Assembly: GCA_035654655.1 (NCBI GenBank)
Contig: DASRWI010000017.1
Coordinates: 115,552-179,551 of the forward strand
Length of the DNA: 64,000 nt
Origin: DASRWI01 sp035654655
GTDB taxonomy: Bacteria; Bacteroidota; Ignavibacteria; Ignavibacteriales; Ignavibacteriaceae
Reading direction: 5' to 3'
Of this stretch, positions 27,736 through 35,609 are shown piece by piece (the stretch's first letter is position 1; each line of letters starts with the position of its first letter). Both the position numbers and the translations under genes were made by a program. A model generated the notes under the pieces. That model did not search any database. It was not told where the DNA came from and saw only the letters and a list, made by a program, of their open reading frames with translations.

Positions 27736-27947
27736 AATACCAAATATAAATTAAAAATAAATATCCGCCATATTAAATGTTGCTTTTTGAGTAAAAAAAC
27801 CCTTCTGAGTTTAATTGTACATATTTAATCAAAATTCAAATAAACCTTAGAACAAAAGTAATCAAAACCCTTAGATGATGTGGTACCTCTAAGGGTTTAC
27901 CCTAGATCTATAAGGATTTTAGAAATTCTATTTCAGGTATAGCCTGA
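27736..27947. other. Intergenic region with long inverted repeat
   Basis: No gene is seen here. The stretch holds the upstream side of ybbR and the 11-bp inverted repeat at 27865-27898, and ends at the promoter of the first beta-helix gene. A TATATTTG on the minus strand lies too close to the ybbR ATG to be a convincing promoter. Confidence 0.5.
27865..27898. repeat. 11-bp perfect inverted repeat (operator or terminator-like hairpin)
   Basis: AAACCCTTAGA and TCTAAGGGTTT flank a 12-base loop containing the palindrome GGTACC. It is about 80 bases upstream of the beta-helix promoter and 130 bases upstream of ybbR. The minus-strand side is followed by TTTTG, but no minus-strand gene upstream would need a terminator. 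It may be a binding site. Confidence 0.6.
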
Positions 27948-27978
27948 TTGTTCACCCTCCTTCCCATAGTTATGTTAG
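27948..27978 (+). promoter_or_regulatory. Bacteroidota-type promoter of first beta-helix gene
   Basis: TTG (27948-27950), 20 bases, TATGTTAG (27971-27978), one mismatch from TAnnTTTG. The same arrangement with identical spacing precedes the paralogue at 29873-29903. Transcription should start near 27984, at the foot of the leader hairpin. Confidence 0.65.
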
Positions 27979-27980
27979 TA

Positions 27981-28025
27981 GTGTTCGAAATCACTAAGGA
28001 TAACAGGTTTAATGATTTCGAACAC
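27981..28025 (+). promoter_or_regulatory. 5' leader hairpin, 13-bp perfect stem
   Basis: GTGTTCGAAATCA and TGATTTCGAACAC form a perfect 13-bp stem around a 19-base loop. It lies where the mRNA should begin and 33 bases before the GTG start. A hairpin at the matching place precedes the paralogue with changed stem bases. It may protect the mRNA 5' end or regulate translation; alternatively it is a dyad operator. Confidence 0.65.
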
Positions 28026-28058
28026 AGGATAACAAAAAAATTAAACTGTGAGGAAAAA

Positions 28059-29678
28059 GTGAAAAAGTTCAATTTAAGTTTCGTTTTATTTATATTTTTA
28101 GCTGTTTTTAGCTTAAATACATTAGCAGCTACCTATTATGTAGATGCTCAATCAGGAAATGATTCTAATAATGGTACTTCTACTTCTACTGCATGGAAGT
28201 CCGTTTCTAAAGTAAATGCAATGAATTTCGCTGCAGGAGATCAGATCCTTTTCCATAGAGGACAAACATTCATTGGTTATATTAATGTAAAAAATAGTGG
28301 AACTGCTAATGAACCTATATTTTATGGAAATTATGCAGATGGTGACATTCCGGTAATAGATGTACATAATGGTGGAAGCAAAGGATTTAGTGTTGAAAGT
28401 GCAAATTCATATATCATTATAGATGGTTTTAGAGTTATTGATTTTAATAACCTTGAAGCAGGTGGTGGTGTTAGAATTGACGGTGGAACAAATATTACTG
28501 TTCAAAATTGTGAATTTTTTGTAACTGGAAGAGCTGGTGTATTTATTCAGGAAAGTAAAAATGTAACTGTAAAAGATTGCAATATTACAACTCCGGACTA
28601 TTCCTACCCTGTTCAAACAGATGGAATTTATGCTCAAAGAAATTCAGGTAGTGTTTTTTCAGGAAATACTATAATTACAAGAAACCTTGACCCAAATCCA
28701 CACGTAGATTGTATCCAGATGTTCCAGGAAAATTCTGCAAAGATTTACAACAATTATATTGAAGTTGCAAGTACTGCATGGAGATATCAGGGAATCTATG
28801 CTGACTGGTGTACAGGAACTTTTGAAATTTATAATAATGTTTGTGTTAATACAGTTCAGACTTCAAGTGTAATTAAATTTAAGAATTCAGGTGTTGGTAC
28901 AGCTACTGCAAAAGTTATTGGTAATACAATCTATGGCGGTATGTGGGGCTTATTTCATACAGATGATCCTAATATAATTTTCAAGAATAATATTGTTGTT
29001 ACAACAGGCGCTTACTACCCTGTTTATTTCCAAACAGCAATTAATAACAAAAGCAACATTAGCAATAACGTTTATAAAAGAGCAGGTTCAGGTGCGGTTG
29101 TTTATTTCGTAACTTCTTCTGCAAAACAAGAATTAAATATGAGTTCATGGAAATCGTTAGGTTATGATTCAAACAGCAGTGAATCAGACCCAATGTTTAC
29201 TGATGTTGCAGCTAAAAACTTTACATTGAAAAGCGGTTCACCTGCAATTAACAGAGGATTTACATTAACAGCACCTTTTAATTTGGATAGAACCGGCATT
29301 CTTAGACCTAATGGTTCATTTGATATTGGTGCATTTGAGCAAAAGTCTGTAATGGCTATTGAACCTGATCCGGATAATCAATTACAAAAAAATCAAAATA
29401 CTATTAATGCTCCTATGAAGTTTGAATTAGGTCAGAATTATCCTAATCCATTTAATCCTTCAACAACAATTAAATATGCAGTACCGGCTAATATGATGGT
29501 AACCCTAAAGGTTTATGACATCTTAGGTAAAGAAGTTACAACTTTAGTAAACGAAGAAAAGGCAGCAGGTTATTACGAAGTTAATTTCAATGCAGCCAAC
29601 CTTGCAAGTGGTACTTATATCTACAGATTAGAAACCGGTAATAACGTTGATGTCAAAAAAATGATTTTAATGAAATAA
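28059..29678 (+). CDS. Secreted right-handed parallel beta-helix protein with T9SS sorting domain (copy 1)
   Basis: 539 residues from the GTG at 28059. A longer reading frame back to an ATG at 27948 exists but would include the promoter and leader. TGAGGAAAAA precedes the GTG, and the paralogue has TGAGGGCACA-ATG at the same place. A signal peptide leads to ATYYVDAQSGNDSNNG, a DUF1565/pectate-lyase-like opening. Central repeats (NITVQNC, NVTVKDCNI, IYNNYIEVAS) form a beta-helix. The last ~85 residues are a sorting domain (NYPNPFNPST, KKMILMK). It may be a polysaccharide lyase or a surface adhesin; no catalytic residues can be assigned. Confidence 0.87.
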   Translation: MKKFNLSFVLFIFLAVFSLNTLAATYYVDAQSGNDSNNGTSTSTAWKSVSKVNAMNFAAGDQILFHRGQTFIGYINVKNSGTANEPIFYGNYADGDIPVIDVHNGGSKGFSVESANSYIIIDGFRVIDFNNLEAGGGVRIDGGTNITVQNCEFFVTGRAGVFIQESKNVTVKDCNITTPDYSYPVQTDGIYAQRNSGSVFSGNTIITRNLDPNPHVDCIQMFQENSAKIYNNYIEVASTAWRYQGIYADWCTGTFEIYNNVCVNTVQTSSVIKFKNSGVGTATAKVIGNTIYGGMWGLFHTDDPNIIFKNNIVVTTGAYYPVYFQTAINNKSNISNNVYKRAGSGAVVYFVTSSAKQELNMSSWKSLGYDSNSSESDPMFTDVAAKNFTLKSGSPAINRGFTLTAPFNLDRTGILRPNGSFDIGAFEQKSVMAIEPDPDNQLQKNQNTINAPMKFELGQNYPNPFNPSTTIKYAVPANMMVTLKVYDILGKEVTTLVNEEKAAGYYEVNFNAANLASGTYIYRLETGNNVDVKKMILMK

Positions 29679-29707
29679 GTTTCCTCAACTGTTATCCCTT
29701 AAACAAT

Positions 29708-29743
29708 ACTCCCGAACAGGTCAACTGTGTCGGGAGTTTTTTT
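29708..29743 (+). terminator. Rho-independent terminator of beta-helix copy 1
   Basis: ACTCCCGA pairs with TCGGGAGT, extended inward by ACAG/CTGT, and is followed by seven T. The same stem in altered sequence ends copy 2. Confidence 0.9.
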
Positions 29744-29872
29744 ATTTAAATGACTGATGAGTTCACCATATTAAATTTAATTAATTATAAAAACTTTAGA
29801 TGTAATTTCTTAATTAAGGAATTTTCTGTTTCATATAAGGAATTTAGTTTAATTTTTTCAGGCATTCCCTTA

Positions 29873-29903
29873 TTGTTCACCTTTGTTCCCACACTTATGT
29901 TTG
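29873..29903 (+). promoter_or_regulatory. Bacteroidota-type promoter of second beta-helix gene
   Basis: TTG (29873-29875), exactly 20 bases, TATGTTTG (29896-29903), a perfect TAnnTTTG. Spacing is identical to the promoter of copy 1. Confidence 0.72.
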
Positions 29904-29905
29904 TA

Positions 29906-29945
29906 GTGTTACAAATCACTTAGTTCACTAAGTGATTTATAGCAC
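29906..29945 (+). promoter_or_regulatory. 5' leader hairpin of second beta-helix gene
   Basis: AAATCACTTAG (29913-29923) pairs with CTAAGTGATTT (29928-29938), and outer GTG pairs with CAC (29906-29908 with 29943-29945). Compared with copy 1 the loop has become stem and the flanking pairs have changed, but GTG...AAATCA and TGATTT...CAC remain. Confidence 0.6.
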
Positions 29946-29979
29946 TTAGTATTTTTTAATCAAACGCTGTGAGGGCACA

Positions 29980-31605
29980 ATGAAAATTAAGTTCACTCTT
30001 GTTCTTTTAATGTTATTAGGAGTCTTTACTCTTAATGCATTTGCAGCCACATATTATGTGGATTCTCAATCCGGTAATGATTCTAATAATGGTACCTCAA
30101 CATCAACTGCCTGGAAGTCCATTTCAAAAGTAAATGCGATGAACTTCGTAGCAGGTGACAAAATTCTTTTCAAAAGAGGCTTAACCTTTATTGGTTCCAT
30201 TAATGTAAAAAATAGTGGAACATCTTCTGCACCTATAACTTTTAGTAATTACGGAACCGGTAATCTTCCTGTAATAGATGTTAATAATGCAGCAAGTAAA
30301 GGATTTAGTGTTATAAATAAAAATTTTTATATCATAATTGATGGTTTTGATGTTAAAAATTATAATAATGTTGAATCCGGTGGTGGCGTAAGAATCACTT
30401 ATGGTACTAATATAACTGTTCAAAATTGTAAATTTATGGTAACCGGCAGAGCTGGTGTATTCGTAGAAGGAAGTAAAAATGTTGTTGTAAAAAACAATTA
30501 TATTACTACCCCTAATGTTGCTTTAGCCGTTCAGACTGATGGTATTTATGCTCAAAGAAATTCCGGAAGTATTTTTGTGGGAAATACAATCATTACCAGG
30601 AACCTTGATCCTAACCCACACGTTGATTGTATTCAGATGTATCAGGAGAATTCACCAAAAATTTATAATAATTACATCGAAGTAGCAAGTACTTGCCCAA
30701 AATACCAGGGAATCTATGCAGACTGGTGTACTGGTACCTTTGAAATATATAATAACATTTGTGTTGGTATGGTTCAAACTTCAAGTGTATTAAAGTTCAA
30801 GAATTCGGGTGTTGGTACTGCAACAGCAAAAGTTATTGGTAATACTATATATGGCGGTATGTGGGGACTATTTCACACAGACGATCCAAACATTATTTTC
30901 AAGAATAATATAGTTGTTACTACTGGAGCTTACTATCCAATTTATTTCCAAACTTCGATTAACAATAAAGCAAATGTAACCAATAACGTTTATAAAAGAT
31001 CCGGCTCAGGTGCAATAGTTTATTTTGTTACTTCAACTGCAAGTAAACAATTAACAATGAGTTCCTGGAAATCTTTGGGTTATGATGCTAACAGTATGGA
31101 AAACGATCCTCAGTTCACCAGTATTTCAGCTAAAGATTTCACCTTAAAAACAACGTCTCCTGCAGTTAACAAAGGTTATACTTTTTCATCTCCTTTTAAT
31201 GTAGATAGAGTTGGAACTGTAAGACCAGCTGGATCATTTGATATAGGGGCATTTGAACAAAAAATAGTATTGGCAGTTGAACCTGGCGCAAATCTATCAA
31301 AAGACGTTTTTAATAAAAGTGGAAATAGTAATAATTTACCTGACCATTTTGAATTAGGCCAAAATTATCCAAATCCATTTAACCCTTCAACATCAATTAG
31401 ATATGCATTGCCAACTAGTATGATGGTGACTTTAAAAGTATATAATATCTTAGGTAAAGAAGTTGCAACATTAGTAAATGAAGAAAAAGCTGCCGGTTAT
31501 TATGAAGTTAACTTTAACGCCAGCAATCTCGCAAGTGGAACTTACATTTACCAATTACAAACTGGTAATAATGTTGACGTTAAGAAAATGATTTTGATGA
31601 AGTAA
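29980..31605 (+). CDS. Secreted right-handed parallel beta-helix protein with T9SS sorting domain (copy 2)
   Basis: 541 residues and a close paralogue of the gene just upstream. GAGGGCACA precedes the ATG. A signal peptide (to about residue 22) is followed by ATYYVDSQSGNDSNNG, then parallel beta-helix repeats with runs identical to copy 1 (NLDPNPHVDCIQM, GIYADWCTGTFEIYNN, IYGGMWGLFHTDDPNIIFKN). The C-terminal sorting domain has NYPNPFNPSTSIRYALP and ends KKMILMK. Differences cluster in the segments around residues 85-185, likely exposed loops. It is exported by the type IX route to the surface or medium; the ligand is unknown. Confidence 0.88.
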   Translation: MKIKFTLVLLMLLGVFTLNAFAATYYVDSQSGNDSNNGTSTSTAWKSISKVNAMNFVAGDKILFKRGLTFIGSINVKNSGTSSAPITFSNYGTGNLPVIDVNNAASKGFSVINKNFYIIIDGFDVKNYNNVESGGGVRITYGTNITVQNCKFMVTGRAGVFVEGSKNVVVKNNYITTPNVALAVQTDGIYAQRNSGSIFVGNTIITRNLDPNPHVDCIQMYQENSPKIYNNYIEVASTCPKYQGIYADWCTGTFEIYNNICVGMVQTSSVLKFKNSGVGTATAKVIGNTIYGGMWGLFHTDDPNIIFKNNIVVTTGAYYPIYFQTSINNKANVTNNVYKRSGSGAIVYFVTSTASKQLTMSSWKSLGYDANSMENDPQFTSISAKDFTLKTTSPAVNKGYTFSSPFNVDRVGTVRPAGSFDIGAFEQKIVLAVEPGANLSKDVFNKSGNSNNLPDHFELGQNYPNPFNPSTSIRYALPTSMMVTLKVYNILGKEVATLVNEEKAAGYYEVNFNASNLASGTYIYQLQTGNNVDVKKMILMK

Positions 31606-31632
31606 GGTTTCCTCAACTGTTATCCCTTAAAC

Positions 31633-31669
31633 AAGCTCCCGGACGGTGAAAATCTGTTCGGGAGCTTTT
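31633..31669 (+). terminator. Rho-independent terminator of beta-helix copy 2
   Basis: AAGCTCCCG/CGGGAGCTT, a 9-bp stem, followed by only four T. It is the counterpart of the terminator after copy 1. Confidence 0.75.
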
Positions 31670-31721
31670 GATTTTAAAGATATTCCGATTAAATATTATT
31701 TCTCTTATTCAACAAAATTTT

Positions 31722-31729
31722 TATCTTTG
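31722..31729 (+). promoter_or_regulatory. Promoter -7 box (TATCTTTG) upstream of sucD
   Basis: A perfect TAnnTTTG element 38 bases before the sucD ATG. The -33 position holds TTTC rather than TTTG, so this is a partial match to the Bacteroidota promoter. Confidence 0.5.
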
Positions 31730-31767
31730 TAAATTAAAAATTAATTAAAGAAAATAGGAACTCTAAA

Positions 31768-32781
31768 ATGAGCATTTTGGTTGATAAAAAAACACGCTTG
31801 GTAGTTCAAGGGATTACTGGCAGCGAAGGTTCTTTCCATACAACTCAAATGATTGAATATGGAACTAATGTAGTTGCTGGAGTAACTCCAGGTAAAGGTG
31901 GGACTAAATTTCAGGAAGTACCTGTTTTTAATACCGTTGAAGAAGCTGTTAAAGTTCAGAAGGCAAATACGTCAGTCATTTTTGTTCCTCCTGCATTTGC
32001 AGCGGATGCAATCTTGGAAGCAGCCAATTCTGGAATTAAGGTAATCATTTGTATTACTGAAGGAATTCCTGCCGGAGATATGGTTAAAGTTTATAATTCT
32101 ATCAAGAATAAAGATGTAGTTCTTATCGGACCAAATTGCCCGGGAGTTATTTCACCGGGTCAAGCTAAGGTTGGTATTATGCCGGGCTTCATTCATAAAA
32201 AAGGTAATGTTGGTGTAGTTTCCCGCAGTGGTACATTAACTTATGAAGCAGTAAAGCAATTGACTGACGTTAACCTTGGTCAATCTACCTGCGTCGGTAT
32301 TGGTGGTGATCCAATTATTGGTTCCAAATTTATTGATATTATTAAACATTTTAATAATGATCCAAATACCAAAGGTATCATTATGATTGGTGAAATTGGT
32401 GGAACTGCAGAAGAAGAAGCAGCAGCATATATTAAAAAGAATGTTAAGAAACCTGTTGTTGGTTTTATTGCAGGAAGAACAGCTCCTGCCGGTAGAAGAA
32501 TGGGACATGCAGGCGCTATTATTTCGGGTGGTAAAGGCACTGCAAAAGAAAAAATGGAGGCAATGAAAAAGGCTGGGATTAAGGTAGTAGAAAGTCCTGC
32601 TGAAATGGGTATTACTATGGCCAAAGCTTTGAAGGAATTAAAAGGTTCCAGTTCAACTTCTGCACCTAAGAAAACTTTAGTAGTTCCTAAAAAAGTTAAA
32701 GCAAAAAAAATAATTGTTAAATCTACTAATAAGAAAACTTCAAATTTAAAAACTAAGAGTAAAACAAAAAAGAAAAGATAG
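31768..32781 (+). CDS. sucD: Succinyl-CoA synthetase alpha subunit with lysine-rich C-terminal extension
   Basis: 337 residues; typical alpha subunits are about 290. The CoA-binding Rossmann domain (VQGITGSEGSFHTTQM), the IGPNCPGVISPG loop and the phospho-His motif MGHAGAI are intact, so the enzyme should be active, making ATP or GTP from succinyl-CoA in the TCA cycle. From about residue 292 a Ser/Lys-rich tail (PKKVKAKKIIVK to SKTKKKR) has no counterpart in the family. The beta subunit (sucC) is not adjacent. It is followed 18 bases later by ndk, which uses the same nucleotide products. Confidence 0.95.
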   Translation: MSILVDKKTRLVVQGITGSEGSFHTTQMIEYGTNVVAGVTPGKGGTKFQEVPVFNTVEEAVKVQKANTSVIFVPPAFAADAILEAANSGIKVIICITEGIPAGDMVKVYNSIKNKDVVLIGPNCPGVISPGQAKVGIMPGFIHKKGNVGVVSRSGTLTYEAVKQLTDVNLGQSTCVGIGGDPIIGSKFIDIIKHFNNDPNTKGIIMIGEIGGTAEEEAAAYIKKNVKKPVVGFIAGRTAPAGRRMGHAGAIISGGKGTAKEKMEAMKKAGIKVVESPAEMGITMAKALKELKGSSSTSAPKKTLVVPKKVKAKKIIVKSTNKKTSNLKTKSKTKKKR

Positions 32782-32799
32782 AAATTATTAAGGAGAAAT

Positions 32800-33231
32800 A
32801 TGACAAACAGAACACTTGCGATAATTAAACCTGATGCAGTGAGAAAAAATTTAATTGGACAAATAATAACTAAAATTACAGAAGCCGGCTTTAAGGTTAA
32901 AGCAATTAAGATGGTTAGACTAACTAAAGATTCTGCCGGTGGTTTTTATGAAGTACATAGACAAAGACCTTTCTTTGGTGAACTTGTTGAATTTATGACT
33001 TCCGGTCCTTGCGTTCCTATTGCCTTAGAAAAAGAAAATGCAGTCGCTGATTTTAGAAAACTTATTGGTGCTACTGATCCTGCTGAAGCAGAGGAAGGTA
33101 CAATCAGAAAATTATTTGCTGACAGCAAAGCTGAAAATGTTGTCCACGGAAGTGATTCTGATGAAAATGCCGCTATCGAAATTTCACATTTCTTTTCAAG
33201 AAAAGAATTATTAGAAAACTACGTTGATTAA
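32800..33231 (+). CDS. ndk: Nucleoside diphosphate kinase
   Basis: 143 residues, the normal length. The catalytic His lies in NVVHGSDSDENA, with TLAIIKPDAV at the N-terminus and GPCVPIALEKENAV in the middle. It exchanges the terminal phosphate between nucleoside tri- and diphosphates. AAGGAGAAAT precedes the ATG. Its place right after sucD fits the known pairing of succinyl-CoA synthetase with Ndk. Confidence 0.97.
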   Translation: MTNRTLAIIKPDAVRKNLIGQIITKITEAGFKVKAIKMVRLTKDSAGGFYEVHRQRPFFGELVEFMTSGPCVPIALEKENAVADFRKLIGATDPAEAEEGTIRKLFADSKAENVVHGSDSDENAAIEISHFFSRKELLENYVD

Positions 33232-33236
33232 AATAT

Positions 33237-33257
33237 GTGCAGGATTTTATCCTGCAC
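33237..33257 (+). terminator. Hairpin after ndk (weak terminator or processing site)
   Basis: GTGCAGGAT/ATCCTGCAC, a 9-bp perfect stem with a TTT loop, six bases after the ndk stop. The tail TTCTCTTTATATT is T-rich but broken. It argues against the upstream ATG at 33235 for the next gene. Confidence 0.6.
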
Positions 33258-33273
33258 TTCTCTTTATATTCAT

Positions 33274-34515
33274 ATGAAAAATTATTTTGCTCTTTTTACA
33301 TTTTTACTTCTGGCTTATAGCTTCCCTATATTTGCCCAAAAAGCAAACATCCAAACTGGAGCCGATCTTCTTATAAAAGAAAATTTAAATCTTCTTAAAA
33401 ATAAAAACATTGGAATTATTACCAACCACACTGCTGTTCTTAATAATGGCATACACTTGGTTGATTCTCTTCATCATATTAAAGATATTAATATAATTGC
33501 TTTGTTTGGTCCTGAACATGGAATTAGAGGAACTGAACCTGCAGGTAAACAGGTTGATAATTCCATTGATGAAGCTACAGGTATTCCTTCTTATTCTTTA
33601 TATGGAAAAAACAAAAAACCAACTGCTGAAATGTTAAAGGATATAAATCTTTTAATCTTTGATATTCAGGATGTTGGAGCAAGATTTTATACTTATATAT
33701 CTACTTTGTTTTATTGTATTCAAGCAGCAGCTGAGAATAATATCCCTATTATCATTCTTGATAGGCCTAACCCTATAGGGGGTATTTACGTTGAAGGGCC
33801 AATAAGAAAAGATGATGTGAATTCATTTGTAGGTATAGCTCCCATTCCCATTGCGCACGGTATGACCATTGGAGAATTGGCGAAAATGTTTGCAGGGGAA
33901 AAATGGATTGGAAAAGATTTAAGGCTTGACTTAAAAATTATTCAATTAAATAATTGGAGGAAGAAAAATTACTTTGATGATTATAATCTTCCCTGGGTAA
34001 GTCCATCTCCAAATATTTCTGATTTACAAACAGCTTTAGTTTATCCGGGAACTTGTTTAGTCGAAGGTATAAATGTATCTGAAGGAAGAGGGACCAATGC
34101 TCCTTTTTTAACTATAGGAGCTCCTTACATAAGTTCTGATAAATTAATTTCAGAAATAAATAAATTAAACCTGAAAGGAGTAAATCTTTCATCTATTAAG
34201 TTTACACCTGAAGATATAAAGGGAAAGGCGTCCAATCCAAAATACAAAGGTATTGAATGCAATGGAATTAGCATCCAAATAAAAGATAGAAAAAAGTTTG
34301 ATGCTGTTAAATTTGGTATTAGTTTAGTTTATGCCATCAATAAACTTTATCCAAATGATTTAAAGTTCAGAGATGGATTTGATCTGTTAGTTGGAGATAA
34401 AAAAATTAAAGAAATGATTTTAAAGGGTGAAAATCCTGATGCCATTACTCGATACTGGAGTAATGAACTTAGCAAATTTAAAAATTTAAGAAAAAAATAT
34501 TTATTATATAATTAA
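33274..34515 (+). CDS. DUF1343 / NamZ-like exo-beta-N-acetylmuramidase
   Basis: 413 residues from the ATG at 33274, which begins a clean signal peptide (MKNYFALFTFLLLAYSFPIFA); the longer frame from 33235 would start inside a hairpin. DUF1343 blocks are clear: GIITNHTAVLNNG, ALFGPEHGIRGTEPAG, LLIFDIQDVGARFYTY, DRPNPIGG and VSPSPNISDLQTALVYPG. NamZ, a characterised member, removes N-acetylmuramic acid from the non-reducing end of peptidoglycan fragments. A role in cell-wall turnover in the periplasm is therefore likely. No other recycling genes are adjacent. Confidence 0.87.
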   Translation: MKNYFALFTFLLLAYSFPIFAQKANIQTGADLLIKENLNLLKNKNIGIITNHTAVLNNGIHLVDSLHHIKDINIIALFGPEHGIRGTEPAGKQVDNSIDEATGIPSYSLYGKNKKPTAEMLKDINLLIFDIQDVGARFYTYISTLFYCIQAAAENNIPIIILDRPNPIGGIYVEGPIRKDDVNSFVGIAPIPIAHGMTIGELAKMFAGEKWIGKDLRLDLKIIQLNNWRKKNYFDDYNLPWVSPSPNISDLQTALVYPGTCLVEGINVSEGRGTNAPFLTIGAPYISSDKLISEINKLNLKGVNLSSIKFTPEDIKGKASNPKYKGIECNGISIQIKDRKKFDAVKFGISLVYAINKLYPNDLKFRDGFDLLVGDKKIKEMILKGENPDAITRYWSNELSKFKNLRKKYLLYN

Positions 34516-34525
34516 AAGGAAACTA

Positions 34526-35575
34526 ATGAAGTACTTATTTATATTTCTTTTTTCAACCTTCGCTTTTTTTGCCGGTTGTAATAAAGAAGATGGTAAAGAA
34601 CCTGCTGCAACTAATACCAAAGCTGATTATAATTATGACACTACATCATTAAAGGTCGGCTCTGTAACCAATCCTAATCAAATTTTTGATTTGACTTATA
34701 AGTTTGAAAAAGGGAAAGAATATGTTTATAGATTAACCTCTATAACTAAAGAAACTACTCAGATAAAAGCTGACTCAATAATAAATCAAAATATAGATCA
34801 AACTTTATCATATATCATTAAGTTAGTTCCTATTGAAAGTGATAATGATGCAATTGAAATGCAGTGTACTGTTACAAATGCCAGAGTTAATGCTCAAACT
34901 CCTCAAGAAAAAATTTATTATGAAACAGGAATTACAAAAGATTCAACTAACTTATTGCGCTTTGCTGATTATGAAGCATTAGTAAATAATCCTTTTAATT
35001 TTAGAGTGAGCAAGTACGGTGAGGTTCTTGAAGTTTTCAAGGCTGATAAGATTATCAATAAATATTTGAAAATAAATAAAGCTGATACAATTTCTGCTGA
35101 ACATAAAACTGAAATTAAAAACAGAATGATTGATGCTAATCTTAAACCATTAATTGGACAATTCTTTAGAGAATTACCAAATAAAAAATTAGCAAAAGAT
35201 TCAACCTGGCAAAAAACTCAAAGTCCTAACCAGTTGATGGTTTTCGTTATGAAGAACATTGAAGATTTTAAAGTTGTTAACTTAGGTGAATATGAAGGCA
35301 ATAAAATAGCAGAAGTAAGCTTAGGATTTAAAACTTCTTTTGAAGGTAAAAATAAAATTTCCCAAAATGGTGTAGATTACAATTTCACTACTCCTGTAAC
35401 TAATGCAAATGGCAAATTATATTTTAATGTCGATAAAGGATGCTTGCAGAAAGCTAATGTTAAAACATCAATGTTGTTAACCATTAATGCTCAAGGTCCT
35501 GGACCAAGAGGAATTCAGAGAAGTACAAAAACTCAAAAAGTTGAAAATACAAATCTCCTCGAACTTTTAGATTAA
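34526..35575 (+). CDS. Putative lipoprotein, unrecognised family
   Basis: 349 residues. A signal peptide ends in a lipobox (FFAGC, Cys18), so it should be lipid-anchored. The mature part is predicted beta-rich with regular Lys/Thr/Asn composition and no catalytic motif that I recognise; it may belong to a DUF of outer-membrane-linked beta proteins (a DUF6263-like resemblance is only a guess). AAAAGGAAACTA-ATG is a good ribosome site. It lies ten bases after the muramidase gene, so the two are probably co-transcribed. Confidence 0.7.
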   Translation: MKYLFIFLFSTFAFFAGCNKEDGKEPAATNTKADYNYDTTSLKVGSVTNPNQIFDLTYKFEKGKEYVYRLTSITKETTQIKADSIINQNIDQTLSYIIKLVPIESDNDAIEMQCTVTNARVNAQTPQEKIYYETGITKDSTNLLRFADYEALVNNPFNFRVSKYGEVLEVFKADKIINKYLKINKADTISAEHKTEIKNRMIDANLKPLIGQFFRELPNKKLAKDSTWQKTQSPNQLMVFVMKNIEDFKVVNLGEYEGNKIAEVSLGFKTSFEGKNKISQNGVDYNFTTPVTNANGKLYFNVDKGCLQKANVKTSMLLTINAQGPGPRGIQRSTKTQKVENTNLLELLD

Positions 35576-35581
35576 AATACT

Positions 35582-35609
35582 AAAAAGCCGCTTGATGCGG
35601 CTTTTTTTT
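35582..35609. terminator. Bidirectional rho-independent terminator
   Basis: AAAGCCGC/GCGGCTTT with a 5-base loop has T8 on the plus side and A5 on the other. It lies between the plus-strand lipoprotein gene and the minus-strand HD gene, touching the latter's stop. Confidence 0.9.

Larger units (their letters stand above)
27940..29743 (+). repeat. Copy 1 of a ~1.8-kb tandem duplication
   Basis: Promoter, leader hairpin, coding region and terminator of the first beta-helix gene all have counterparts in the same order in copy 2 (29865-31670). After both stops comes TTTCCTCAACTGTTATCCCT, identical in the two copies. The proteins are closely similar along their length. Confidence 0.85.
29679..29979 (+). 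other. Intergenic region between the two beta-helix copies
   Basis: No gene is seen. It holds the copy 1 terminator (29708-29743), an AT-rich spacer, the copy 2 promoter (29873-29903) and the copy 2 leader hairpin (29906-29945). Confidence 0.7.
29865..31670 (+). repeat. Copy 2 of the ~1.8-kb tandem duplication
   Basis: Same order as copy 1: promoter, leader hairpin, beta-helix gene, 20-base conserved post-stop sequence and terminator. The coding regions have drifted mostly at third positions, so the duplication is not very recent. Confidence 0.85.

Noticed and set aside
27741..27748. TATATTTG as the ybbR promoter
   Set aside because: It is six bases from the ATG and has no TTG at the right distance.
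27948..28058. N-terminal extension of the first beta-helix gene back to an ATG at 27948
   Set aside because: It would cover the promoter and leader hairpin, break the signal peptide, and is not matched by the paralogue. GTG at 28059 has a ribosome site in the same place as the paralogue's ATG.
33235..33273. Start of the muramidase at the ATG at 33235
   Set aside because: The first codons lie inside the ndk hairpin and place 13 odd residues before a clean signal peptide.
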